Below are positions 32,611-42,166 of a DNA stretch of 64,000 nucleotides, piece by piece. The notes under the pieces are model-generated. The model made no database searches. It worked only from the letters and a program-made list of their open reading frames with translations, and was not told the origin of the DNA. Positions within the stretch are counted from its first letter, which is position 1; every line of letters begins with the position of its first letter. This DNA is from Sphingobium sp. KCTC 72723. GTDB taxonomy: Bacteria; Pseudomonadota; Alphaproteobacteria; Sphingomonadales; Sphingomonadaceae. The DNA is taken from the NCBI RefSeq assembly GCF_014280435.1, contig NZ_CP060388.1:806001-870000 (forward strand). Direction: 5' to 3'. The position numbers were made by a program, and so were the translations under genes.

Positions 32611-32902
32611 GGGCGCTATATTGGTGCAGAACGCGGCCGATGTGCTGGAAGCCGTCGGCCATATCGACCCGCGCATGGTGCGGCAGGGCAATTTCGATTT
32701 CGTTAGCGAGCCGGTGTCGAGTGACGTTCTGGCCAGCGAACGGGACGCTGTGGTCGCGCTGCTGGGTCATGCGCCGGTGCCGGTGGACGAGTTGATACGG
32801 CTGTCGAACCTGTCGCCTGCGGTAGTGCAGACGGTGCTGCTGGAACTGGAACTGGCGCAGCGGCTGGACCGGCTGGCGGGTGCGCGCGTGAGTTTGCGAT
32901 AG
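32576..32902 (+). pseudogene. dprA: DprA C-terminal fragment (prophage-interrupted)
   Basis: 108 codons from a chance GTG. The start of true DprA sequence is CIREGAILVQNAADVLEAVG (end of the Rossmann fold), followed by the C-terminal winged-helix domain (LLGHAPVPVDELIRLSNLSP onward). The usual first 250 or so residues, including the ssDNA-binding Rossmann core, are missing and presumably lie beyond the left end of the prophage. The gene order dprA-topA is the usual one in this group. DprA loads RecA on incoming DNA in transformation; this copy cannot work while the prophage is in place. Confidence 0.75.
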
Positions 32903-32904
32903 TG

Positions 32905-32940
32905 GCAGCGGGCGGGCGCATGATTGCGCCCGCCCGCTGC
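32905..32940. terminator. 16-bp hairpin after dprA
   Basis: Bases 32905-32920 pair perfectly with 32925-32940 around a TGAT loop, between dprA (plus) and the gene ending at 32953 (minus). GC-rich bidirectional terminator candidate without a long T-run. Confidence 0.7.
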
Positions 32941-32952
32941 CTGCTTGTCAGA

Positions 32953-33405
32953 TCAATGCTGCATCGAATGTTTGATGTCGCGCATTTCGTCATGGCCTTC
33001 CTTGACCGAAACATAGCTTTGTTCGATCACTGCGCGGGTCGCAGGCGACAGGTCGCGATCGGCGATGGCGTCTTCGAACTTGGCCTTGATATGATCTTCG
33101 CCCGCTTCGACTTCGTTGATGATCGCCTTGTCATCCTTGCCCGTCAGTGCGGCTTTGAGGTTCAGGAAAACGCGGTGCGCCCCGGCCAGGATCGTGCCGT
33201 CATCTTCCGGGTTGCCGCCCAGCGTGCGGACTTCCTGTTGCAGGCGCGTGACGACCTGACGCCGTTCGCTGGCGCGGCTGGTGAACAGCGCGGTGAAGCG
33301 GGCATTTTCGCTGTCCTTGGCCGCTTCGGTATAGCCATCGACGCTGTCGAGCGTGGTGGCGATCAGGCCGTTGAGCGTGGAAATATCGTGGCTGGAATCG
33401 GACAT
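32953..33405 (-). CDS. PA2169/DUF2383-type four-helix-bundle protein
   Basis: 150 aa from the ATG at 33405 with AGGAAA upstream. The sequence (DISTLNGLIATTLDSVDGYT, then ASERRQVVTRLQQEVRTLGG, then AGEDHIKAKFEDAI) matches the ferritin-like four-helix family PA2169/DUF2383. Members are small soluble proteins often linked to stress; the function is not defined. Monocistronic, between dprA and topA. The 284-bp gap to topA holds nothing I recognise. Confidence 0.75.
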   Translation of the reverse strand: MSDSSHDISTLNGLIATTLDSVDGYTEAAKDSENARFTALFTSRASERRQVVTRLQQEVRTLGGNPEDDGTILAGAHRVFLNLKAALTGKDDKAIINEVEAGEDHIKAKFEDAIADRDLSPATRAVIEQSYVSVKEGHDEMRDIKHSMQH

Positions 33406-33689
33406 GGTTTTTCCTGTCTTGATAAAGGGTTTCGCCATGGGTTCGGACAAACCGGACGATGCCCATACAACCCGGCATCCTGAAAAAAGTCGCAGGCCCA
33501 TCGGCACGACTTGATCTCGATCAGGTAGATTTTCCCCTGTCCGGGCCGACCCGTGCGCTTAGCGCGCCGTTTCGACAAGAAGCTGGCGCTGGGTCACTAT
33601 CTCCCCTAATCACTCGCACCGCTTGACGTCCGCCGTCATCGCCTTCCAAACTCGCGCATACGTGTGAGGCAGTTAATTTCGGGGCCATA

Positions 33690-36281
33690 ATGCAGCTTGT
33701 CATCGTTGAATCGCCGGCCAAGGCGAAAACCATCGAGAAATATCTGGGCGGGGATTTCCATGTCCTGGCCAGCTATGGCCATATCCGCGATCTGCCGGCC
33801 AAGGACGGGTCGGTCGACCCGGACGATGGCTTTGCCATGTCGTGGGAGAATTACGGCGACAAGGGCAAGCAGCTAAAAGCCATATCGGACGCCGCCAAGA
33901 AGGCGACGCGATTGATCCTGGCGACTGACCCTGACCGCGAAGGGGAAGCGATAAGCTGGCATGTGCAGGAAGTGCTGCGCGCCAAGAAGGCGTTGCCCGC
34001 CGTCGTGGACCGGGTGACGTTCAACGCGATTACCAAGGCCGCCGTGCTGGACGCGATGGCCAAGCCGCGCGCGCTGGACGAGGATCTGATCGATGCCTAT
34101 CGCGCGCGCCGGGCGCTGGACTATCTGGTCGGTTTCACCCTGTCGCCGGTGCTGTGGCGCAAGCTGCCCGGTGCCAAGTCGGCAGGCCGGGTGCAATCGG
34201 TCGCGCTGCGGCTGGTGGTGGAGCGCGAGCGGGAGATCGAATCCTTCAAGCCCCAAGAATATTGGTCGGTTGCTGCCGAAATGGAGCAGGACGGCACCGC
34301 CTTTACCGCGCGCCTCGTCCGCTGGAAGGGCGAGAAGATCGAGCGGCTGACGATCGGCCGTGAGGGCGACGCGATGGCGGCCAAGGCCGATGTCGAGGCC
34401 GGGCGCTTTACGGTCGAGAGGGTCGAGACGAAGCCGCTCACCCGCAATCCACCGCCGCCCTTTACGACATCGACCATCCAGCAGGAAGCGGCGCGCAAGC
34501 TGGGCTTTTCCGCCAGCCATACGATGCGAATCGCGCAGCAGCTTTATGAAGATGGCGCGATCACCTATATGCGGACCGACGGCGTGCAGATGGACCATAG
34601 CGCCATTTCCGCCGCGCGCGCCGCGATCGCGCAGCGTTATGATGGCGGTTATGTGCCGGACAAGCCGCGCATCTACCAGACCAAGGCGAAGAATGCGCAG
34701 GAAGCGCATGAGGCGATCCGCCCGACCGATTTTTCGCGCGACAAGGTGGGCGGCGGCGATCATGCGCGGCTCTATGACCTGGTGTTCAAGCGGGCGCTGG
34801 CCAGCCAGATGGCGTCGGCGCGGCTGGAACGCACCACCATCGACATGAACGACGCCACCGGCACGCATACGCTGCGCGCGACGGGGCAGGTCGTGATCTT
34901 CCCCGGCTTCCTGGCGCTGTACGAGGAAGGGCGCGACGACAGCGACGATGAGGATGGCAAGCTGCTGCCGCGTATGAGCGAAGGCGACGCCCCGGCCAAG
35001 AAGAAGGTGACGGCGGACCAGCATTTCACCCAGCCGCCACCGCGCTATTCCGAAGCATCGCTGGTCAAGCGGCTGGAGGAATTGGGGATCGGGCGGCCGT
35101 CCACCTATGCGTCCACGTTGCAGGTGCTGAAGGACCGCGACTATGTGCGGATCGAGAAGAACCGCTTCTTCGCCGAGGAAAGCGGACGTCTGGTGACGGC
35201 GTTTCTTGAGCGCTTTTTCGAGCGCTATGTGTCCTATGACTTCACGGCGGGGCTTGAGGACGAGCTGGACGATATTTCCGGCGGCCGCGCGCAATGGCAG
35301 GCAGTGCTGGAAGCCTTCTGGCGCGATTTCAAGCCCAAGACGGCTGAGATCATGGAGCAGAAGCCGTCGGACATCACGGCGGAACTGGACAAGTTTCTGG
35401 AACCGATGCTGTTCCCGCCCAAGGCGGACGGCAGCAATCCGCGTGCCTGCCCGCTATGCGCGGATGGGCAATTGTCGCTGCGTGGCGGGCGGTTCGGCGC
35501 GTTCATCGCCTGCTCCAATTATCCCGAATGTAAGTTCACGCGGAAATTCGGCCAGCCCGGTGGCAAGGATGGCGAAGATAGCGGGCCGGAGATTCTGGGC
35601 CAGCATCCCGACACCGGACAGGACATCGTCAGGAAATCCGGCCGCTTTGGTCCCTATATCGAAATGGGTGAGGGCAAGGAGGCCAAGCGTGGCTCGATCC
35701 CCAAGGATCTGCCCGATGGCGAATTGACGCTGGAATGGGGCATCAAGCTGCTCAGCCTGCCGCGCGAAGTGGGCCTGCACCCTGAAACGGGGCTGCCGAT
35801 CGTGGCGAATATCGGGCGCTTTGGACCCTATCTGCTGCATGACGGCAAATATGGGCGGCTGTCCAACACGGCGGAGATTTTCGAAGTCGGCATGAACAGC
35901 GCGGTCGTCAAGCTGGCGGAGGCGGCAACACGCGGGCCGCGCAGCGCCGGGCGGGAGCCATTGAAGGTGCTGGGCGCGCATCCGCGCACGGAACTGGAAA
36001 TCAAGCTGATGGAAGGGCGCTATGGCGCTTATGTCACCGATGGCACGACCAATGCGACGTTGCCCAAGACGGTCGACAAGGACGCACTGACGCTGGAGGA
36101 AGCCGCACAACTGATCGACGCGCGCGCAGCAGCGGCACCGGCCAAGAAGGGCGCGAAGAAGAAAGCGGCACCCAAAAAGGCAGCTGCCAAGAAAGATGCG
36201 CCCGCGAAGAAGGACGGCGCGGCGAAGAAGCCTGCGGCGAAGAAGGCTCCGGCCAAGAAGAAAGCAGCAGCAGCGGAATAG
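33690..36281 (+). CDS. topA: DNA topoisomerase I
   Basis: 863 aa type IA topoisomerase that relaxes negative supercoils. Toprim domain at residues 1-120 (QLVIVESPAKAKTIEKYLG; DPDREGEAISWH), active-site Tyr in ITYMRTDGV near 293, then a C4 zinc motif (CPLCADG...CSNYPEC) near 590, repeated topo C-terminal ribbons, and a Lys/Ala-rich tail of about 40 residues (KKAAPKKAAAKK type) typical of alphaproteobacterial TopA. ATG 33690 starts the conserved motif directly. Confidence 0.97.
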   Translation: MQLVIVESPAKAKTIEKYLGGDFHVLASYGHIRDLPAKDGSVDPDDGFAMSWENYGDKGKQLKAISDAAKKATRLILATDPDREGEAISWHVQEVLRAKKALPAVVDRVTFNAITKAAVLDAMAKPRALDEDLIDAYRARRALDYLVGFTLSPVLWRKLPGAKSAGRVQSVALRLVVEREREIESFKPQEYWSVAAEMEQDGTAFTARLVRWKGEKIERLTIGREGDAMAAKADVEAGRFTVERVETKPLTRNPPPPFTTSTIQQEAARKLGFSASHTMRIAQQLYEDGAITYMRTDGVQMDHSAISAARAAIAQRYDGGYVPDKPRIYQTKAKNAQEAHEAIRPTDFSRDKVGGGDHARLYDLVFKRALASQMASARLERTTIDMNDATGTHTLRATGQVVIFPGFLALYEEGRDDSDDEDGKLLPRMSEGDAPAKKKVTADQHFTQPPPRYSEASLVKRLEELGIGRPSTYASTLQVLKDRDYVRIEKNRFFAEESGRLVTAFLERFFERYVSYDFTAGLEDELDDISGGRAQWQAVLEAFWRDFKPKTAEIMEQKPSDITAELDKFLEPMLFPPKADGSNPRACPLCADGQLSLRGGRFGAFIACSNYPECKFTRKFGQPGGKDGEDSGPEILGQHPDTGQDIVRKSGRFGPYIEMGEGKEAKRGSIPKDLPDGELTLEWGIKLLSLPREVGLHPETGLPIVANIGRFGPYLLHDGKYGRLSNTAEIFEVGMNSAVVKLAEAATRGPRSAGREPLKVLGAHPRTELEIKLMEGRYGAYVTDGTTNATLPKTVDKDALTLEEAAQLIDARAAAAPAKKGAKKKAAPKKAAAKKDAPAKKDGAAKKPAAKKAPAKKKAAAAE

Positions 36282-36284
36282 CGT

Positions 36285-37001
36285 TCAGGCGGCGTGCCGC
36301 ACCTGGTTGCGGCCGCCGGTCTTGGCCGCATACATGGCGATGTCGGCGCGGTGCAGGCTGGCCTCGATCGGCAGCATCGGGTCGGCAGGGCTGATGCCGA
36401 TGCTGGCGGTGGCGCGCACGATGCGGCCTGTGGGCGCACGCACGCGTAGCGCCTGAATGGAGGCGCGGATATGTTCGGCGCGCCGGGTTGCCTCCCTCTC
36501 ATCGCAATCGGCGATGCACAGGACAAATTCCTCGCCCCCCAGCCTGCCACCCAGATCCACCGGGCGCAGCGCGTCGCGGATGGCCGCGCCGACCGCGTGC
36601 AGCACGGCGTCGCCGGTCTGGTGGCCATGATCGTCGTTGAATCGCTTGAAATGGTCGATGTCGATCAGCAGGTGCCAGTTGCCCGGACGATGATGGCCCT
36701 GACCCGCGCGCTCGAAAAAGGTTGCGCGGGTCAGCAGGCCGGTCAGGCCGTCGATATCGGCCAGCCGCCGCAGGTCCGCCAGCCGCTGTTCCAGCTCGCG
36801 GCGCAAACGGCGATTTTCCTCATTCTGCCGAACCAGCAGGAAACAGACTGGGGTGGAAATGCTGCCTGCGCACAATATCCCCACGCCAAAGAAGCGCCAG
36901 GGTATGAACATGCCGGGAATGGCCGATATGATCGCCATGATGATGAGCGTCCCCACGATGGAGATGCTGACAAAGCAGGCGATCTTGCGTTTCGGTCCCA
37001 T
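36285..37001 (-). CDS. diguanylate cyclase (GGDEF) membrane protein
   Basis: 238 aa. Two transmembrane segments at about residues 8-30 and 35-58, a short coiled linker (60-80), then a GGDEF domain beginning DIDGLTGLLTR with the active site written GGEEF (about 177-181). It would make c-di-GMP from two GTP. There is no clear RxxD inhibitory site and no sensor domain besides the membrane part. Convergent with topA, only 3 bp apart. Confidence 0.88.
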   Translation of the reverse strand: MGPKRKIACFVSISIVGTLIIMAIISAIPGMFIPWRFFGVGILCAGSISTPVCFLLVRQNEENRRLRRELEQRLADLRRLADIDGLTGLLTRATFFERAGQGHHRPGNWHLLIDIDHFKRFNDDHGHQTGDAVLHAVGAAIRDALRPVDLGGRLGGEEFVLCIADCDEREATRRAEHIRASIQALRVRAPTGRIVRATASIGISPADPMLPIEASLHRADIAMYAAKTGGRNQVRHAA

Positions 37002-37058
37002 GCGACGGGTCCGTAACGACAGAAGGTAAACAAGCGATTTCCGGCTGTTCCCCGGCGG

Positions 37059-37958
37059 CTATTCTACCCAGTCCAGACCGATGTCGCGATAGATGTTGCG
37101 ATCATCCTCCCAGCCTTCCTTGACCTTGACGTGGAGGTAGAGGTGGACCTTTACGCCCAGCAGGGCGGCGAGTTCTTCCCGCGCTTTCGACCCGATTTCC
37201 TTGAGGCGCTGACCGCCCTTGCCCAGCACGATGGCGCGCTGGGTCGGGCGACCGACCAGTATCTGCTGGTGGATTTCGACCGATCCGTCCTGCCGTTCCT
37301 TATATTGTTCGGTATCGACGGCGGTGGCGTAGGGCAGTTCGGCGTGCAATTGGTGATAAAGCTGTTCGCGGGTGATTTCCGCCGCCAGCATCCGGTCGGT
37401 GGCGTCCGACACCTGATCTTCGGGGAAATGCCATGGCCCTTCCGGCATGGCGGCGGCAAAGGCAGCCTTGAGTTCAGGCAGGCCGTCGCCCGTCGCGGCG
37501 GACACGAAGAAGATTTCATCGAAGCCCAGCGTGTCGTTCAACACCTGCGTATGGGTCAACAGCTTTTCCTTGATGGCGATGTCCACCTTGTTGAGGATCA
37601 GCCACTTGCGTTCCTTGCGGTGTTTCAGCGATTCGATGATCGGTTCCAGCTTGGGACCACGCCCCGCCTTGCCATCGACCACCATCGCGATCAGGTCCGC
37701 ACCCTGCGCGCCGCCCCATGCCGCCTGCACCATCGCCCGGTCCAGCCGCCGTTTGGGCGCGAAGATGCCGGGGGTGTCGACCAGAACGATCTGCGCAGTC
37801 CCCTCAATCGCCACGCCCATGACGCGGGTGCGGGTGGTCTGCGCCTTGGGGCTGGTAATCGCGACCTTTTGCCCCACCAGCGCGTTGACCAGCGTGGATT
37901 TGCCCGCGTTGGGCGCACCCACGACGGCAATGACGCCGCAGCGCTGCGTTTCATTCAT
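37059..37958 (-). CDS. era: GTPase Era
   Basis: 299 aa, essential GTPase for 16S rRNA maturation. G1 GAPNAGKS at residues 14-21, DTPG and NKVD motifs follow, and a C-terminal KH domain (GKGGQRLKEIGSKAR) binds the 3' end of 16S rRNA. The start at 37958 (MNETQRCG) is preferred over upstream codons. It follows rnc with a repeat-containing gap between (38016-38090). Confidence 0.95.
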   Translation of the reverse strand: MNETQRCGVIAVVGAPNAGKSTLVNALVGQKVAITSPKAQTTRTRVMGVAIEGTAQIVLVDTPGIFAPKRRLDRAMVQAAWGGAQGADLIAMVVDGKAGRGPKLEPIIESLKHRKERKWLILNKVDIAIKEKLLTHTQVLNDTLGFDEIFFVSAATGDGLPELKAAFAAAMPEGPWHFPEDQVSDATDRMLAAEITREQLYHQLHAELPYATAVDTEQYKERQDGSVEIHQQILVGRPTQRAIVLGKGGQRLKEIGSKAREELAALLGVKVHLYLHVKVKEGWEDDRNIYRDIGLDWVE

Positions 37959-38015
37959 GCTTGTCAAAACTACTCCGTTCGTCCTGAGCCACATTGGCGC
38001 AGTCAAAATATGTTG

Positions 38016-38090
38016 TCGTCATGCCAGCGATGGCTGGCATCCCACCGGATCTTTTAAGAAAGCGGGATCCCGGCTTTCGCCGGAATGACG
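38016..38090. repeat. intergenic palindromic element between rnc and era
   Basis: About 75 bp bounded by inverted CGTCAT...ATGACG ends. Inside are two hairpins: ATGCCAGC-GATG-GCTGGCAT (38021-38040) and CCGGC-TTTC-GCCGG (38070-38083). It shares the CGTCAT/ATGACG ends and layout with 47708-47796 and 51732-51819, so it is a member of a dispersed REP/BIME-like family. Confidence 0.6.
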
Positions 38091-38128
38091 GAAAGGGGGA
38101 TAATAGCCTGTTATGGCGCGCGAGGAAA

Positions 38129-38812
38129 CTACCCCGCCAGCTTCTCCATGAGCGCCGCAGCCGCCGCTGTTTCGGCCTCCTGCTTCGACGCGCCGGTGGC
38201 GCTGGCCTCGCCTGCGCCCTTGATCGTCACCGACACGGTAAAGCGCAGGGCGTGGTGGGGACCGGCGCGGTCTTTCAGCTCATATTCGGGGGGCTTGCGC
38301 TTGTTGGCGGCGGCCCATTCCTGCAACGCGGACTTGGGGTGGCGCGGAGCGGCGGTCTGGGTATCGACGCGCCCGGCCCACAGGCGGCGGACGAGGGTGC
38401 GCGCTTCGTCCAGCCCGGCTTCCAGATAGAGCGCGCCGATGAGCGCTTCCATCACGTCGCCCAACACATTGTCGCTGTCGGCGGCGCCATCGTCGCGCGC
38501 CTGCTTGCCCAGCACCAGATGGGTCGGCACGCCTGCTTCCCGTGCGACGGAAGCGCAGGTTTCGCCCGATACCAGCGCGTTGAAACGGCGCGACAGCTTG
38601 CCTTCGGGTTCGCCGGCAAAGCGGTCATAGACCCATTCGGCCACCAGCAACCCCAGCACCCGGTCGCCCAGAAATTCCAGCCGTTCGTAATTGACCGGCT
38701 TGGCGCTGCCATGGGTCAGTGCCTGTTCGAAGCGTTCGGGCAGGTGCGGCGCGCGACAGATCAGCGCGTTCAGCCATCCGGCGGTGTCCGGCTTATGCAG
38801 GTCGCCCTTCAA
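38129..38812 (-). CDS. rnc: ribonuclease III
   Basis: 227 aa from TTG 38812, which overlaps the lepB stop and follows GGGGAAGG; ATG 38854 inside lepB is an alternative without a Shine-Dalgarno site. The RNase III signature ERLEFLGDRVLGLLVAEW is at about residues 38-55, the second catalytic Glu in DVMEALIGALYLEAG near 110, and a dsRNA-binding domain at the C-terminus (HPKSALQEWAAAN...). Processes rRNA and other duplex RNAs. In operon lepB-rnc-era. Confidence 0.93.
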   Translation of the reverse strand: MKGDLHKPDTAGWLNALICRAPHLPERFEQALTHGSAKPVNYERLEFLGDRVLGLLVAEWVYDRFAGEPEGKLSRRFNALVSGETCASVAREAGVPTHLVLGKQARDDGAADSDNVLGDVMEALIGALYLEAGLDEARTLVRRLWAGRVDTQTAAPRHPKSALQEWAAANKRKPPEYELKDRAGPHHALRFTVSVTIKGAGEASATGASKQEAETAAAAALMEKLAG

Positions 38813-39648
38813 AAGCCTTCCCCGATGCGGTTCCACCGCGCAGCCGACACCCATGTCCAGGGCAGCAGCCAGTTGGCGCTGCCATCGGTGGAAAAGACCG
38901 AGATCATCGCCTTGCCCACCAGATTTTCCATGGGGACGAGGCCGATGCCGCCGCCTTCGACCGCCGGGAAGCGGCTGTCGGCGCTGCGATCGCGATTGTC
39001 GCCCATCATGAACAGATGCCCTTCCGGCACCAGCACAGTGTCGCGGTCGTCCGCCGCGCCGTCCGGCACAAGGTCGAGGACGTTATAGCTTTTGGCCGGA
39101 ACATCTTTGGTCGCGGGCAGGGTTTCGCGGAACTGCGGGTAACGACACTGGCGGCCGCCGCCGGGCGCGGCTTCCTCGAAATCCGGGCGGTAGCAGGGCG
39201 TTTCCGCGCCTTCCTTGGCCGCCGCATCGACCATGTTCGGCGTCACCGGAATGACGAGGTCGGCGACCTTCTGGCGCGGGATGGCCGCGCCGTTCAGATA
39301 GACGACGCCGCCGCGCACCGCGATCATGTCCCCCGGCAGGCCGATGACGCGCTTGATATAATCGTTCTTCTGGGACGGCGGTGCCTTGAAAACCGCCACG
39401 TCGCCGCGATCGGGCGTGGACGCCAGGATGCGACCGGGGATCAGCGGGATGCTGAACGGTAGCGAGTAGCGCGAATAGCCATAGGGCCATTTGGCAACCA
39501 GCAGATAGTCGCCGATCAACAGGCGCGGCTGCATCGATTCCGAGGGGATATTGAACGGCGAGATGATGAAGCTGCGCAGGACAAAGACGAACAGGCCCAG
39601 CCTGGCGAGGAACCAGAGGAAGTCCCGCGTTTCCGATTTTGCAGTCAT
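38809..39648 (-). CDS. lepB: signal peptidase I
   Basis: 279 aa from ATG 39648 (MTAKSETRD). A single N-terminal membrane anchor at residues 10-30 precedes the catalytic serine (NIPSESM, Ser38); the general base Lys lies in DYIKRVIGLPGD near residue 95. It also has the conserved GDNRDRSADSRF box. Cleaves signal peptides of exported proteins in the periplasm. First gene of the leftward lepB-rnc-era operon. Confidence 0.95.
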   Translation of the reverse strand: MTAKSETRDFLWFLARLGLFVFVLRSFIISPFNIPSESMQPRLLIGDYLLVAKWPYGYSRYSLPFSIPLIPGRILASTPDRGDVAVFKAPPSQKNDYIKRVIGLPGDMIAVRGGVVYLNGAAIPRQKVADLVIPVTPNMVDAAAKEGAETPCYRPDFEEAAPGGGRQCRYPQFRETLPATKDVPAKSYNVLDLVPDGAADDRDTVLVPEGHLFMMGDNRDRSADSRFPAVEGGGIGLVPMENLVGKAMISVFSTDGSANWLLPWTWVSAARWNRIGEGF

Positions 39649-39825
39649 GGGTGGTCGTTTCGTCCCTTGATACGCGCCGACAAAGCGGCCGTGCCGGCTT
39701 GTGAGGCCAGATGCCGGGCGCGTCAAGCACGTCCTTGACGATGCAAAGCGCCTGAATTTTGGCTAAGGACAGAAAGAATCGACAGGTGCAGCGTCGGTGT
39801 CGATCAACTGCAAAGAGGATAGTCC

Positions 39826-41343
39826 ATGCCCAGCCCTGCACTGCCCAGTCCGTCCTTGGCGGCCATCACGGCGCTTCCGCAAGCCGATCTGAAGTCCATC
39901 TTCACCACTGATCCCGACCGCCTTGCCAAGCTGGTCCGCAGTCAAGGGGCGATCCGGTTCGATTGGTCCAAGACGCATCTGACCGATGACCTGATGGCCG
40001 GTTTCCTGGCACTGGCCGACGAGCAGGGCTTTGCCCGGCGGCGCGACGCGCTGTTTGCGGGCGAGGCCGTCAACAACACCGAAGGCCGAGCCGCCGAACA
40101 TCCCGCCGAACGGGGTGAGGGCAATGCCGACAGCGTCGCCCATGCCAAGATGCTGCATATGCGGATGCGCGGGCTGGTCGATGCGATCGAGGCAGGCGCG
40201 CTGGGCGAGGTGCGCCACATCCTGCACATCGGCATTGGCGGGTCGGCGCTTGGCCCGGACCTGATCGTCGATGCGCTGGACGGTGACGGGGTGCGCTATG
40301 ACGTGGCGATCGTGTCCAATGTCGATGGCACGGCGCTGGAGCGGGCAATCGAGGGGTTCGACCCCAACGCGACGCTGATCGCCATTGCGTCCAAGACCTT
40401 CACCACCAGCGAAACCATGCTGAACGCGGCGAGCGCGATCAACTGGATGATCGAGGGCGGGGTGGACGATCCCTATGGCCGGGTCATCGCGCTGACGGCC
40501 GCGCCGGAGCGGGCGATGGAATGGGGTGTGGATGAAACCCGCATCCTGCCGTTCGCCGAATCGGTGGGCGGGCGCTATTCGCTCTGGTCCTCGATCGGCT
40601 TTCCCGCCGCGCTGGCGCTGGGCTGGGATGCGTTCGAGAGTTTGCTGGAGGGGGCGGCTGAAATGGACCGGCATTTCCGCCTGTCCGATCCTGCCGACAA
40701 CATCCCGCTGATCGCGGCGTTCGTGGACCAATATTATGCGCGGGTTCAGGGGTGCCAGACCCGAGCCGTATTCGCCTATGACGAGCGGCTGGCGCTGCTG
40801 CCCTCCTACCTTCAGCAGTTGGAGATGGAGAGCAATGGCAAGGCGGTGAAGCTGGACGGATCGCCCGTCGATGGCCCGACCGCGCCGATCACCTGGGGCG
40901 GGGTCGGCACCGACGCGCAACATGCGGTGTTCCAGTTGCTGCATCAGGGGACGATCATCACGCCGGTCGAATTCATCGCGTCGATCGAGTCCGGTCACGG
41001 GCTGGACCCGGCGCATCACCGGGCGCTGCTGGTCAATTGCTTTGCGCAGGGGGCGGCATTGATGCGGGGCAAGGATAATGATGCCGATCCCGCGCGCGCC
41101 TATCCGGGCAATCGTCCGTCCACGACGATCCTGCTGGACGATGTGACGCCCCATGCGCTGGGCGCGCTGATCGCGTTCTACGAGCATCGGACCTTTGCCA
41201 ATGCAGTGCTGATGGGGATCAATCCGTTCGACCAGTTCGGGGTGGAATTGGGCAAGGAAATCGCCAAGTCGATCGAGACGGAGGGGGCGACCGGGTTCGA
41301 CCCGTCGACCATGGCGCTGATCGAACTGGCGCTGGGGGAATAG
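39826..41343 (+). CDS. pgi: glucose-6-phosphate isomerase
   Basis: 505 aa enzyme interconverting glucose-6-P and fructose-6-P. The sugar isomerase core shows HIGIGGSALGPDL (about 128-140), the SKTFTTSETM signature near 188, GRYSLWSSIG near 245 and NPFDQFGVELGKEIAKS near the C-terminus. Monocistronic, about 180 bp from the divergent lepB, convergent with the dioxygenase gene after it. Confidence 0.96.
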   Translation: MPSPALPSPSLAAITALPQADLKSIFTTDPDRLAKLVRSQGAIRFDWSKTHLTDDLMAGFLALADEQGFARRRDALFAGEAVNNTEGRAAEHPAERGEGNADSVAHAKMLHMRMRGLVDAIEAGALGEVRHILHIGIGGSALGPDLIVDALDGDGVRYDVAIVSNVDGTALERAIEGFDPNATLIAIASKTFTTSETMLNAASAINWMIEGGVDDPYGRVIALTAAPERAMEWGVDETRILPFAESVGGRYSLWSSIGFPAALALGWDAFESLLEGAAEMDRHFRLSDPADNIPLIAAFVDQYYARVQGCQTRAVFAYDERLALLPSYLQQLEMESNGKAVKLDGSPVDGPTAPITWGGVGTDAQHAVFQLLHQGTIITPVEFIASIESGHGLDPAHHRALLVNCFAQGAALMRGKDNDADPARAYPGNRPSTTILLDDVTPHALGALIAFYEHRTFANAVLMGINPFDQFGVELGKEIAKSIETEGATGFDPSTMALIELALGE

Positions 41344-41370
41344 GGATCCAGCCTTTGTGGCGGGCTGTCG

Positions 41371-42081
41371 TCAGTCCGCCACGAAGGTCACGACCAGCGC
41401 GTCGCGCCAGGCGGGGCGGGCGGGATCCTGCGGGTGGATTTCGGTGACGCCGTGCAGGATGCGGTGGTCATCGATCAGCATCGCGTCGCCCGGATGGGTT
41501 AGCGTAAATTCGCCGAGCGGGGTGCCGTCGGGCGCGCCGATGCGAGTGACGCCTTCGCGGACATTGACTCGTTCGACCAGCAGCACGAACACGCGGTCCA
41601 CGCCGTCGCGGTGCAGCCCTTCGGGTGTGGGGCGGCCTGCTGTGCCGGGCTTTGCCTCTATGCGGAACTGGTGCATTTCGACATGCCATCTGGTGGCGGA
41701 CGCGGTGTCGAACTGGGCCGCGCAAAAGGCGAAGATCGCCTGGCAGGCGGGGTTGGCGATGGTCGCTTCGTCCACCGGGTCGAACCAGCGCTGCACGTCG
41801 CCATTCAGGGCATTATAGTCGCGGCTTTGATAATGGGGCTGATGCGGCTTGCGCATGATCTGCCCATGGTCGCAGGCGAAAGCGGCGTGGCGGCGGCGGC
41901 GGTAGCGTCCGCCATCGGCCATGTAGAGGTCCGGGCCAAGATCGTTCCAGCTGGCGGCGAAGCGCGTCCAGTCGTCCTGTTCCACGGCCAGAAGGGCGAA
42001 CGTTTCCGCCCCCGCCAACCGGGCATAGCCGTCCTGTACCAGATGATGGTCCATGCGGGAAAGGCAGGTCGTGTCGCTCAT
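41371..42081 (-). CDS. 2OG-Fe dioxygenase family protein
   Basis: 236 aa; ATG 42081 follows AAGG with good spacing. The motif PEGLHRDGVDRVFVLLV supplies the HxD iron ligands, and DDHRILHGVTEI the distal His, as in the 2OG-Fe dioxygenase family that includes amino-acid hydroxylases. NARMG-type Arg for 2-oxoglutarate is not certain. Substrate unknown. Convergent with pgi at 27 bp. Confidence 0.75.
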   Translation of the reverse strand: MSDTTCLSRMDHHLVQDGYARLAGAETFALLAVEQDDWTRFAASWNDLGPDLYMADGGRYRRRRHAAFACDHGQIMRKPHQPHYQSRDYNALNGDVQRWFDPVDEATIANPACQAIFAFCAAQFDTASATRWHVEMHQFRIEAKPGTAGRPTPEGLHRDGVDRVFVLLVERVNVREGVTRIGAPDGTPLGEFTLTHPGDAMLIDDHRILHGVTEIHPQDPARPAWRDALVVTFVAD

Positions 42082-42166
42082 CTTCATCCTTGTAATCAAA
42101 GGGTGAGACGAGCGACAGGGCCAGTTTCCGTAAGGCGGCTGGAACGGTGTCAGGCGATACCGACCA

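Noticed and set aside
33873-35294. 473-codon minus-strand frame
   Set aside because: Antisense shadow of topA.
39763-41187. 474-codon minus-strand frame
   Set aside because: Antisense shadow of pgi, which has all the family signatures.
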